NCBI RefSeq assembly: GCF_002443255.2
Contig: NW_019211454.1
Coordinates: 34,144,061-34,208,060 of the forward strand
DNA length: 64,000 nucleotides
Direction: 5' to 3'
From: Varroa destructor
Lineage: Eukaryota > Arthropoda > Arachnida > Mesostigmata > Varroidae
The notes under the pieces: model-generated
The model's database searches: none
What the model was told of the DNA's origin: nothing
Seen by the model: the letters and a program-made list of their open reading frames with translations, nothing else
Translations under genes and position numbers: made by a program
Part shown: positions 11,780-22,674 of the stretch, one piece after another
Layout of the letters: every line of letters starts with the position of its first letter
How positions within the stretch are numbered: position 1 is the stretch's first letter

Positions 11780-12290
11780 GAACGATCGCTCTCCCAATAT
11801 TATCCGTGTCCCTTTGTGCCGAGTACGGCGGCCAGCCAGCAAGCCGGCCAGGCAGGCATCGAGCGCTAGCTAGCGCTCGAGGTCTCCCGCCAAGACGACG
11901 CGGCGGCACGCACCTATACCGCTAGGTTCGCTGCCGCCGCTGTCGCCATCATGGCTCCCGTCTCTAGCGGTGATTTTGCTCACTACTCTCACTTGGTTTT
12001 CGCCTCAGTGACACATCGCTACAATCAACGCGTGTCGCCGTTATTTTAGTGTCTGTCGCTTGCATAGCAAACACATTAGCGTCGCCTTGCGCAGTCGTCA
12101 CCCGCCCCTGTTACCGGCGTCACTCACGCGGCGGCCACTGGCGACATGAGCACACGACCATGACTGTCCCTTCAGAAGTAGTTGCAGGACAGACAACAAG
12201 AAAAAATGGACTGGAAAACAAAAGAAACAGGAAAAGCAAAAGATTGACCGGCTAGGAGGAGGAACGGCTGGTGGCGTGCACCAACAGTAA
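11780..12290. promoter_or_regulatory. CpG-rich stretch, possible promoter region
   Basis: This stretch is clearly richer in G+C and CpG than the surrounding AT-rich DNA (GCCGCCGCTGTCGCC near 11930, CGGCGGCCAGCC near 11828). It lies upstream of the signal-peptide exon on the minus strand. Several frames are open on both strands, as expected when stops are rare in GC-rich DNA. No TATA box or initiator is claimed. Confidence 0.35.
11859..11880. repeat. 22-bp perfect palindrome
   Basis: TCGAGCGCTAG followed directly by its reverse complement CTAGCGCTCGA, with no spacer, inside the CpG-rich stretch. It could be a dimeric DNA-binding site or form a cruciform. Confidence 0.95.
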
Positions 12291-14066
12291 CTAGGAAAGC
12301 AGCAGCAGCAATAGAATCTTGAAAAATGTGCGGAATAAAAGGAACTGACAGAATGATGAACCAATTATTAATGGAAAAGTAAAATTGTATGAAGGATTAG
12401 AAACAGGGATCTCCAGGCTGCTGACATTATACTTGTGCGTTTCCTCTGGAGCCGCCTCACCGAACTCAGTGACAGTTTTCTTTGGAAGAGAGTCAGCGCA
12501 GGAGTGAATGCGATCGAGTGATACCGATACGTAGTTTCGGGCCAATAGTAACTGTCGCATACAGGAAACACACGAGGACGGCAACGACCCCACTGCGAAC
12601 GCCACCAATGGTCCTGGCAACGTCAACAAGAACCGATAATGGAGACGCGTTCTTTAAAACTTATTGCTCGTATGTATCATCATACTCCGCGAGCCTGATG
12701 TAGGCAACTTCATGCACAAAATATGTGCAATAATACATGGAATAACAGATAGAAATAGAAAATATACAGACTGATATATAAAAGGAATACATACGTATGT
12801 GAAACTATGGATGATAAAAAAAATATTACATTTTATGTATCCCGTGTTTGCTCGACAGTCTATCAGGCTGCTAACAAATTCATTACACACTAATACATCC
12901 AATCCATACACTCTAAAGCGCAAAAGATCCCGACTGACCATCTTAAGTCTACCGCGAGGATACAGAAACGCAGTCGTTTCGACCTGACATCAGGTTACTG
13001 AATACCAAATTTGGGACTAATGCATTTGATAAATTGTCTATAAAAGTCTAAATTAAAGCATAGTGCGTGCCACGTGGGATAAGCTCATGGATGAACCATC
13101 TATCGTCCCACTGGACGGAAGTAGGCTAGCTAATATATCTTCTTCAGCTACAAGCTTTACATACGAAACTAAGAGCTTGCTCAGTTATGAAAATGTACGA
13201 GTGGGGCGAGATCTTGCACATTATTTAATCTACGTTTTTTAATTTCGTGCAAGCTTCTGCAGCATCTGTCTACTACGGTGAAGAACACTCCCTTCTTTGT
13301 ATGGCTGTGAAGAAATCGGGCTGTCACCGAGAAGAGCTCTTCAGGCAAAAAGCGGGCTAGCATATTATAAGATAAGCTAATATTATAAGCAACACATTCT
13401 ATATTGTTACATGGTGAACAAAGGGGCCTGGCTGGCCCTAATCGCCACGTTACTTCTCACTGGGTACCTTTATTACCGGCCCCATTCATTATATTACCAA
13501 CGTTCTCACGAAAACTGGAAAGAGTATCGTAGAAGTTGGTAACAGTCAAACGAGTTTTTTTCCTTTACGATGGACACATTGGTTAGCTAGCCTAGCATGC
13601 GCGGTTCTAATTTTCTGTTCTGAAAGTTGTCTCGAATGGAACATTTCTCAAGGATTTCCATTTCGACAAAAATCACTTATGGAAGCAAAAGGTATGCATA
13701 GAAGAAGACTAACATATGCGCGCTTATCATCCTGTCACCGAGCTTGTGGATGCGACAGTGGCAATGACATCGTTCCATAAATAATAATAATTTAGACTAA
13801 ACATACCACGCATGTCAATGTAACTTAGATTATTGTCAATAAACTTATTTTCTTTCTTGTTAAAATGTGTTTGTGGTAATGACATGAGTGAAGACATCGT
13901 TGAATATATGGTTAAATATATGGTTACATATATTTATTGATAGCTGTTTACAAAGTGATATTGCTTGGAAAGGAATACACACTCGCTTTTTGGAAGTCCT
14001 GTCCTTATTATACTTCAGAAACGACCTCGATCGGAAAACTGTGTGTCGAAGACAATAATAAACGCA
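12291..14066. other. Intergenic; overlapping membrane-like ORFs at 12290-12660 (-)
   Basis: On the minus strand 12490-12660 is open in two frames. One carries a hydrophobic segment (SGVVAVLVCFLYATVTIG) and the other runs to 12291. Neither has a convincing start plus splice signals, so no gene is called. The rest, to the 3' end of the acyl-CoA ligase, is AT-rich; a minus-strand AATAAA (plus TTTATT near 13932) may serve the ligase transcript. Confidence 0.35.
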
Positions 14067-17000
14067 CTAAAATATCTCCATGTTACCCTCTAAAATAAGT
14101 TTCTTGAGATCGGTTTTCGCGAATTTTCCGGAGTCCGTTTTCGGCAATTCCTTTGCAAAAAATACCCCTCCATAAAGATGCTTGTAGACAGAAAACTCCT
14201 CTGTGAAAAGCAAATAAACTATTAATGACTCATAAACTATTAATGACTCATTATCATCACTCATGTGCCTTCAACTAGGTATCAACGAACTTATTCTTTC
14301 AAGGCTTCTTGTAAAACTTCATAGACTTGTGGATACAATAGCACGTTGGCTGTATAAAGCCTATCTATGATTCCGTAGCCATTTAAGCGATAAATCTTAA
14401 AATAAAACTAATTAGTAAACGACGCAAGTATAACTGTCGGCTTGTTCTACCTTTAACCATGTCTGCTATCTGCTTTCTTAGTTCGTCCGAAGGCTCCACT
14501 TCATCCTTGAGTACCACGTAAGCAGCCGGTGCTTCACCAACTTTATCATCCGGCAAGCCGATAATGGCCACCTCCCTGTTATTCATAAAATGTCAGATTT
14601 AGCACCTCTAAGTGTTTAATCGATCGTACTCGAATTAATGGAAGGTTAGGCTAACCACTCATTATTAAGTTTTAATCTGAGTCTCGATTCCCAGCGTCTG
14701 GTTATTAGCCCCTGAATAATTATAGAAGATATGTATACGAACATGGCTACAAACCGCTGTAGACATATTAAGAAATTTTATGGAAGTTTCTCTAAGTCAC
14801 CCGTTCATACTTGATACTCTCATGGCTGCTAATAAGGAAATCTTCAAGTTCAGCTGGCGCAAGCTGATTATCCATGCACTTGATCATTTGCTTGATACGC
14901 TCTAAAATAAAGTACACTCCTTGTTCGTCCACATAACCGCAATCCCCTACAAAAAACATTTATAAAATGAACGCTTAAACAAAAAAGCTTTCTAGCGATT
15001 AAAAAAAGGGATGACATCCGTTTGCTGCTAACAGAAAGCTCTCAATACGTTTTTACGTACGAATAAATTACAGTTTAGTGAATGCTGACATAAAAGTGCA
15101 TTTATTATATATATGTATATATATATACCAGGCTTGAGACGCATCCTGTAATGAGCCCAAGAATCATTGGACACATGTGTACCTGTCATGAGCCAACCAT
15201 TAACAATGGTTTCAGATGTAGCTTCGGGATTTTTATCATATCCCTTCATGTTGCACGGAGCTCTGATGGCGATTTCTCCTTTCTCATTTGGGCTAAGGGC
15301 ATTTCCTTCGCTATCTACAATCTTCATTTCGACGCCGGGCATAGGCAAACCTATGGAGGTTATCCATTTTTCTTGATCGGGAGTTGCACAAACAAGGAGA
15401 GACTCGGACATCCCGAAGACTATAATACGACACAACCAATACAGCTTGTTAAGAGGGTGCAACTATACACAAGTGATCTTTTTCTTAGAAAGCAACACAA
15501 TCTTTTTTGGGCCTTTCTGATTTTTTAGGTATCAACATTGGGGCATTCTAACGGTTAAATTAAAGTTTTCAGAGTACATTTCTATGACTGACGGCGAGGG
15601 CCAGAAACATCAAATTGTTGAAGGCTTAACCAGGAAGGAAAGGTATTTTTTGGAAGACGAAAGATGCTAGCAATATGTCAACAATGCTGAGGGGATGCGT
15701 GTGGAGCATGCGTGGCTACGAAACCGAACGCGCGCATCTCGTGGCTTCTGTAGCGGAGTCCTAGAAGCCTCAAGAGCCAGAAGCTGCGAAGCACTTCTGG
15801 CAAAGGGTAGACCCTTGAGAAATCCTCAGTTTTAGTAGTAGAGTTACGATTGTATAATGTTTAATATTTCTGTAAAGTTCCCTAGAAACGAAATGGTAGG
15901 AATTCATTTCAGTATCAAGTTCCGTCATTATTTGAAAGATTTAAAAGAACCACACTGAAGATGCATAGATTCATATTGATTCAGTGTCTTTTAAACAAAT
16001 ATCTTTTCGTTCAAGGGCCAGGCCGCCTTAAAAGCTTGACTAATTCATTCACTAGGTATCTTACCCGTAATCGCATATGAGTTAGTGAACTTTTTCACTG
16101 CAGTCTTATCTCGTAAAGAATCGTTGCTATCGTTTTTACGCGGACTTCGCTTTCTGCCTAAATTAACCGTTTAGGATTAGTGGACCCCCAAATGATATAT
16201 TTATTAAGCTGAGTTCTGAATTATCCAGCTGAATAGTTTCGATAGTAAAAAGTGATTATATACAACATGTAAGCCTATAGATCAACTAGACATTAAGAAA
16301 AATATTTTGTACCTAAAAGGTCATACTCAACCGATACGGTAACAGTCAAGATTAAGCAGTGAAAGAAACTCCTTCGACCAAGACACGCTTACGACGCCAC
16401 CACCAACAAGAACAGTTTTGAGTGTACTACAGCCACCAGGGTTGATTTTCAGTAAGTCGATCATCGCTTTTAGCACGACCGGCATGGCTATTAAGAATGT
16501 CACCTAAAATGATCGAGCACAAAATGTATAGGTTATCTAAGTAAAATTTATATGAGATAATACTTAGTGATCATTTTATGCAGAACCTCTAACACTGAAG
16601 AACATATGTTTCTAAAAGCTAAAATTTCCCGATTTTATAACCGCTATAGAGAACAATCCACTTAATTAGGATAACATTCGTTATTGAAATTGATTACTCT
16701 GTGTACAAGTTTCGAAAACTGCACACTGAATATATACGAAATTTTCTAGGGGACCGCTCATAATAGATATTGAATCGCCACATAAAATCAATGAAAACTA
16801 ATTTTTATCAGTTCTTGCTAGAGTTCAAGATTGTTTTTATCGCTAAATCGACCATGTGGGGCTTCGTTGTATATTGAACTAGATTCATTAAAGCTAACTC
16901 AGTTACCATTTTGACGGCCCACTAGATCCTTAACATTGACGGTAGAACTCTTACGTTCTACATTTTGAGCGAAAACTTTATTTCCTATAGCCGAGTTCCG

Positions 17001-20000
17001 AAGGCATTGCATACACTTCGGCGTAAAATGGCGTTTATACGACAGTATTTATGCACTGCTAAGCCGTAAAAGTATGACTCATAAAAATTAGAATAATACA
17101 TTTGGTGAGAATAGGATGCTTTGTATTTCTATATTTTATAATCTTCCGAAGCATGATTTACCTATGCCCCCGTCAGTCGTATACTAGGCAAATCTACTAC
17201 GAAGTACGCTACTTGCCCTGTGCGTGTCACATATTCGAACGCAATCTCGAAGGTCGCGTTTGACGTCGCCGATAATGCTGGTAGCACCTACGTTAAGCGC
17301 AAGCTGAAGGCTCAGATTTCCCGATATGTGACTCAGTGGGCCCCATTGAAAACAAACGTCAGTCGAGCGAATCACGTTACTTCCTGATGGACTACGAGCA
17401 AGCGTCAACGAGATACGAATTTATCAATTTTTTCGCTATCGACATATGATTCTAGCACGCTTTTTCAATCGTATAGCGTCGGCCGTTTATGAGGGTAGAC
17501 TTACCCGTAAATTTTTACGGTACCCAATTCGTAAGCGACGCGTTCATATGATATATTATATAATCATAAGCATTTTTTTATTTTCTAGAAAATCAGTGTG
17601 AAAGAAGCACGCATCCCATAGACTGGTCGTGCTGGCACGACCGTTTGAGACGCCATAGCAAACATATAATCAGCACATCCTTGCACAAATACATGCTAGG
17701 TGTCAAGACATGGGGCAAAACTAAGCCTCCAAAGTCCAAGAAAATAACAGATACTATTTTGTCAGCTAACTTTGAAAGCTGACCATTATTTTTTAATAAA
17801 AATCTTTGACTTATTGTATTATTTACATTATCCCAATATAAAAGGCTGTTACAGGAGAATCCGGCTGAAATCAGGGTTGCATAATCTTTCAACTACCCGC
17901 CGCTAGCAGATGAAACTCGGCTCTCCTCTTCTATAAACGTGTGAGTGACCGGTTGAGTTTACTCCAGAATAAATTAGTTCAGGGAGAAAAATACCTTTTA
18001 GTCTTAAAAGACAACATCCAGCGGTAAAACTTTCATTGCCCAAAAGTCGCAGCGCAATTTTAGTAGTTTATTGGAAATTGGTGTAGACATTAGGCGAGGA
18101 AGCCTTAGGTAAAAGTACAGTATGTAAGTAGTGCAAACGCTTCAACAACGGAGAATGGAATGTTGAAGACCAGCAAGGGGGACTAGTTGTCGAAACCTGA
18201 AAAATAAGAACAAATCGCCGCAATTGAGAAAGATTCTCACGAAAACAGAGTTTAGAGTCTGAGCGTTCAGAGACCAAACTGGCGTCTCACATGTAACGTG
18301 TTGCCAAATTATGCAACTCGACTAGTGAAAATGCGGTAACTGATTAAAAATGGATCTCCTGCAAATTGACTCTGGGCCAGTTGGAAATAGATGTGGTGTA
18401 TTTCACGTGTAATTCGCAGAACTTCAGTCAATAAAAACCCCGCCTGCAATCATCGTAAACGAGGCATTGACCCTTACCGCCAGCCAAAGAGGGACGCGGC
18501 AATAGAATCGTATCGCTCTGAAGAGAAATCGGGTTTAGTAGTAGTATCAAGTAGGTTCGAGCGAAAAACAATTTTAGGCCTCGCAATGTACAGCAGAAGG
18601 ATCTGCTGTAATCAAACACTTCCCGAAAGTATAATGAATATAAAATAAAAAAAAATAATCAATGCAGTCTGCTATCTCAAGAGACTTATTACCCAGTAGC
18701 ACGGCAGTCGAAAGCGCATAGGTGTACTTGCTGCTAACGCCGCATCTTATCGTCGTACCTCGGTTACCTTGGGATTCAGCGAAATGCTATTCAGTCCGCT
18801 TACTGTCGATCGAAGTCCGTGTAATTATAGGATGTTCAATACTTTAAGAGGCGCAGCTGGCAAGCAAGCATATCCAGTCATCGATTTACTTCAAGAAGTC
18901 ATAGATAGAGGAGTTATATATGAGAACGCGAATGGTAGATATATGGTTGTCCAGAATCGAATGAGCGTTGAGTATGTAAAAAATTAAAGAGATTGCCTCT
19001 AACACGTATTAAAAAAATATATATAAAAAATCATCATTCTATGCTAACTAGTTTAAAAGATATTCGATTTTTTAGTCTGCCGGTTTCGCTTTTAACAACC
19101 TAATTGTAAGTTATCGAAGAAGTATTAATCGTTTTTTAGTCAAAATTAAAGCAAATATTTTTTATATTATAAGATAATACCTCTAAACTAAATGTGCGCC
19201 CTTTTGATCGGTGACGTTTTACCGTTTTTCTGGTAGCAATATAATCCCATTTCTGTGGTTGCTTGGCGAAAAACTGTGATTGTATTCTTCCATCGAACTT
19301 TTCATTAAAACTATTAATAACGCTCTGCAGAGGCCTAAAGAGATGACAGGCCGGTGGTGCGATGGAAAATCCGAACTCTACGGCGGTGACATAGAAATTT
19401 TCCATCCGAAGTGCCTCCATTTTTTTGAGTAGCTCAGGATGTATGTCGTTTAGTAGTGTCATAGTGGAAGGCAAAGCCTCTTCTGTTCATTAAGGCCAGT
19501 CGACTCTTTCAATGGCTTGTTGTAAATCTGTTAGTTATTAACAGCAGGCGGAATACTACGAATGAATCGTTTTACCAAACGACAGCAGGAAGTCATAATA
19601 CACGACTCCTTTCCAATCCTACCAACTGCATTGCATCACCCTATTTGGCGTCATTCTGGAGTTTACCACAGATTGTGAAGCACATTCTCCATTATCCACT
19701 AACGCATCTTAACCACTAACAGTATAAATTCGTTTATGGCCTGAATACCAGTTCTATCTTTATTGCCATAGAACTGTAACGTAAAGCATTTTTTCACAAG
19801 GCGCTTCACTTTAAGAATAAAAATATTTAGAACAATCTTAACACATCTACTGCTGCCGAATTTGCTACTAACGTCAACTTAACACGGTATTATCTGCAAC
19901 AAGTGACCTTGAGGTTTTTGTATATATATATATATATATCCCGAGTTTAAGTCGCACGGATCTTTGAGGACAAAATGCTTGACAATAAAGGCTGTACCCT

Positions 20001-22674
20001 GTTATCCTGAATTGTGCGATGAATCCGCTATGGGTGTGCAGCACACCTTTAGGTAGGCCAGTTGTACCCGACGTGAATACTATCAGCACCTGAATATCAC
20101 AATAAAATACTCAAGATCTAGTTGTACCATTTTCGACTCATCTTCATACATCTTCACTCATATAATAAAAATACGTATATCGGTTTAGAAGTAAAATAAG
20201 CAATCGAGGCGCGTAGTATCTATCGAGCTCAACTTAATTTTTAGGTTAACACGACTAGGGTGCTATAGAAGATATTCATGATTAATGGCTAGCTTAATTA
20301 AACATTTAACTGCTTTTCGAGTATTATTAGAGCACGCAAAGTTTAAACGTTATCCGCTGGGGGTTATTGCTAAGACATAGGTGTGCGTGACAACTCACTT
20401 CGTCTTCACTCGGGTCAACGTCATCTGGTACCCTGAAACAGGCTCTGCGCTTTAATAGATCCTCCATAGTGGCTGCGATACGTAGATCGGTGGCAGGCGA
20501 ACCCATATTAGCCACCACAACTTTCTAATAATTTCACGAATAAAAGAACAACAAAGTTGCAAGAGACGAAGCTTCAAAATCGGATTACCGATATCGATGT
20601 CTGTACAAAAATTGTTACCGCAGCGTAAACACACGTACAAAGAGATCACCCGCAAATGTTTGCCCATGAAGCTAGTAGTAAAAATCAACGAGAAATGTTA
20701 AACAGCTTTTTGCGACAGTCAAAAATAAACTATGATTGCATCAGTTAATTGAAGCCTTGGTTTTCGCAGATGTCAGTAGCATTAAGTGCTTGACCTTACT
20801 TATATTGACCGGATGTTAATATCCAAAACTCATTTAATCATTTCTGGATCGAGCAAAATTTACCAGATTCGTTCGATATCCCATCCCAGCGATCACCCAC
20901 TATTTCAATAGTAGAGTAGATTGGTTTGTAAACACAAGTTGCTTGTGAATTTCAGCCTAATATAAACCCGTCTTGTTTCTTTGAGGGTTGATTTTGGAAA
21001 AATTAAGTGCCACTATTACTATTTTATTGCCGTTTTGCATTTTGCAAATTACTGTACGCTGGACGAAAATACCTAATTTTAGTGAAAATACGTATCAAAA
21101 AGTGTGAATGGATGAGTCTAATTGGTAATCTATTGAACATCAACCCTATCGTACAGGTAAAAGGTTGCTTTTCAAGCGTATTTATGCATGTTTAACTTCA
21201 GCCCATCTATTATTGATTCTAATAAGTTTAATTATCAAATGTGTTCATTGAAATTAGTCTCACCCGAACCATTGGAAGTTGATCGAGTGATTGCAGTACT
21301 ACATTATAGCATGCTTTATCGGTTATGATAAATTCGACATCCGCCGCAGTACATTGATACACCATCTCGCCTGAAATGTCAATGAACGTAACTGAAGAAC
21401 CACGCCTTTTTGTAGCGTACACGAAATCACGAAGCAACAACACTCGCCTTAATACCCTATATATATGTATATATATATATATATATATAAATGCTGACTC
21501 ACTATAAAACCGAACTAATTAAGGTTATGGTATTCAGCCTATTGCTGTTATTGTTATAGTACTAAGATATCGACTACAGACGTAAAACGCGCAACCACCG
21601 ACTAGATCTAATTCGGCTAAGTCGATTATTTTTTTAAGCCTTACGACTATCGGCAGTAAAGCTTGTTGGATTTTAACAGAAAACAGGATTGTAGCGTAAT
21701 CAAACTGGCCAAAGGCAGTCTGCCGCCTGTATATATCCAGTGGGCCACCTTCACAATAGCTACTATTGGTATAACTGAGCTATAAGCTTGTACTGACAAG
21801 CGTCAACTAAATCGTCTTACTTACGAACGGTAAAGCTAGTCTTGCATGCAACAGTGGTTGCATTCAAAAATTCTAGTGCTAAAAGAGCAAGAACAGACTG
21901 CATCGAATTATCGGCATGAAGCGCTACCCGTTGACGAGCTGTAACCCCGATGGCAGACAAAGCTCCAGCTAACTGAGACACTGTTTCCAGAAGCTCCGAA
22001 TAAGTCAGTAAGTCACCGGTTACGTGGTCCACCTGTGGATTGTTTTCTTGGTCATTTTACTGTGCTAAATGTTTTTGAGACTAAACTAAAATGTTAAATT
22101 AAACTAAAATGAGAATTTTACCATGCTATACTTTTTCGTTATTAATTAGGAACATATAAACACTCACTATAATAGGTCCACGGGCATTTACTCGAATTTT
22201 TCGATGCAAACAATTGTAGCGCGCTGTTCAAGGCTTTGAGCTATTCGTAGAGAATAGTATATACGTAGAGCCTATTCCTATGATGTGGTTGTAACACCGA
22301 ATTAGGAAGCAGACGCCGGATCTTTGAGGGTTAGTTTTGACTATTAGAATATGTTCAGAGATAGTCTCTTATACTGGGAAATGCTTGTGTGATAGGTCTC
22401 TTGTATTAGACTCATGACGTATACGATACCAAAAAATCCTAATCGTTTCATACCTGAGCGATGAACAACCTCATCTACCAGCGCATTTGTAATGACTTTT
22501 AATACTACATACCAGGGCAGTCTTGTCACCATAGTAAGTCCATCTTGCCCGATAATGGTCACACAATGAACCGTCTCCAAGACTAAAGGTATCCACATCG
22601 TCTAAGGCCATTTTGTCCACCGGCATCTCAATGACATTCTCCTTGGCTCCACAAAAGCAAAACAGGTTCATCAT
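14067..22674 (-). CDS. Acyl-CoA ligase, 4-coumarate-CoA ligase / luciferase-like (ANL superfamily)
   Basis: Predicted to activate a carboxylic acid with ATP and transfer the acyl-AMP to CoA. Eleven phase-consistent exons: 22674..22513, 22032..21825, 21370..21264, 20524..20399, 20089..19998, 17391..17217, 16503..16332, 15419..15183, 14946..14811, 14575..14451 and 14200..14067. They give 557 residues, the normal family length. Motifs: P-loop TSGTTGLPKG at about 207-216; SHISG near 245; VFGMSES (A5 motif) at about 348-354; TGDCGYVDEQG (A7) near 425; LERIKQMIK (A8) near 440; LPKTDSGK with the adenylation lysine at 539 (A10). The start is the first of two adjacent ATGs (22674). The C-terminus NMEIF lacks an SKL-type peroxisomal signal, unlike beetle luciferases. 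Intron 6 appears to use a GC donor (AGG|GCAAGT). The substrate cannot be told from the sequence. Confidence 0.93.
14214..14249. repeat. 18-bp tandem duplication in a ligase intron
   Basis: Two identical copies of ATAAACTATTAATGACTC lie back to back in the last intron, 14 bases upstream of the final exon's acceptor boundary on the minus strand. They may overlap the branch-point region. Confidence 0.85.
15590..15800 (+). repeat. Degenerate dispersed repeat, copy A
   Basis: This intronic stretch resembles 57270-57490 in bases and in conceptual translation; both read Q-K-x-Q-I-V-x-G-L-T-R-x-E on the plus strand, followed by weaker similarity and stops. It is probably a decayed protein-coding mobile element, opposite in orientation to the host gene. 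The family is unknown. Confidence 0.55.
18699..18987 (+). CDS. Unrecognised ORF inside a ligase intron, opposite strand
   Basis: A frame open from just after a TAG at 18696-18698 to a TAA at 18985-18987, about 95 codons. A possible acceptor (TTATTACCCAG) lies at its left edge, and the first in-frame ATG is at 18784. The translation looks protein-like, with a helical stretch (PVIDLLQEVIDRGVIYEN) and balanced composition. Nothing was recognised. An ORF of this length can arise by chance in 64 kb, so it may not be a gene. Confidence 0.25.
19136..19462 (-). CDS. Unrecognised ORF inside a ligase intron, same strand
   Basis: From an ATG at 19462 the frame runs 108 codons to TAA. An acceptor-like TTAATGAACAG lies just upstream in a phase that keeps the frame open, and a donor-like GAG|GTATTA follows residue 94. 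The translation (FGFSIAPPACHLFRPLQSVI) faintly resembles the last part of the ligand-binding region of ionotropic receptors, where a PK-S-P-L-x-x-x-F pattern precedes a helix, but that is only an impression. It could be an exon of a nested gene, a decayed copy or chance. Confidence 0.3.
   Translation of the reverse strand: MTLLNDIHPELLKKMEALRMENFYVTAVEFGFSIAPPACHLFRPLQSVINSFNEKFDGRIQSQFFAKQPQKWDYIATRKTVKRHRSKGRTFSLEVLSYNIKNICFNFD
19920..19939. repeat. (TA)n microsatellite
   Basis: Ten uninterrupted TA units in the intron that follows exon 5 of the ligase. Similar runs lie near 15108-15128 and 21459-21489, also in ligase introns. Confidence 0.9.

Noticed and set aside
14290..14400. Open minus-strand stretch between ligase exons 10 and 11
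   Set aside because: Although it looks protein-like, the acceptor phase would bring an immediate stop, and the last ligase exon (14200..14067) already supplies the conserved C-terminus.
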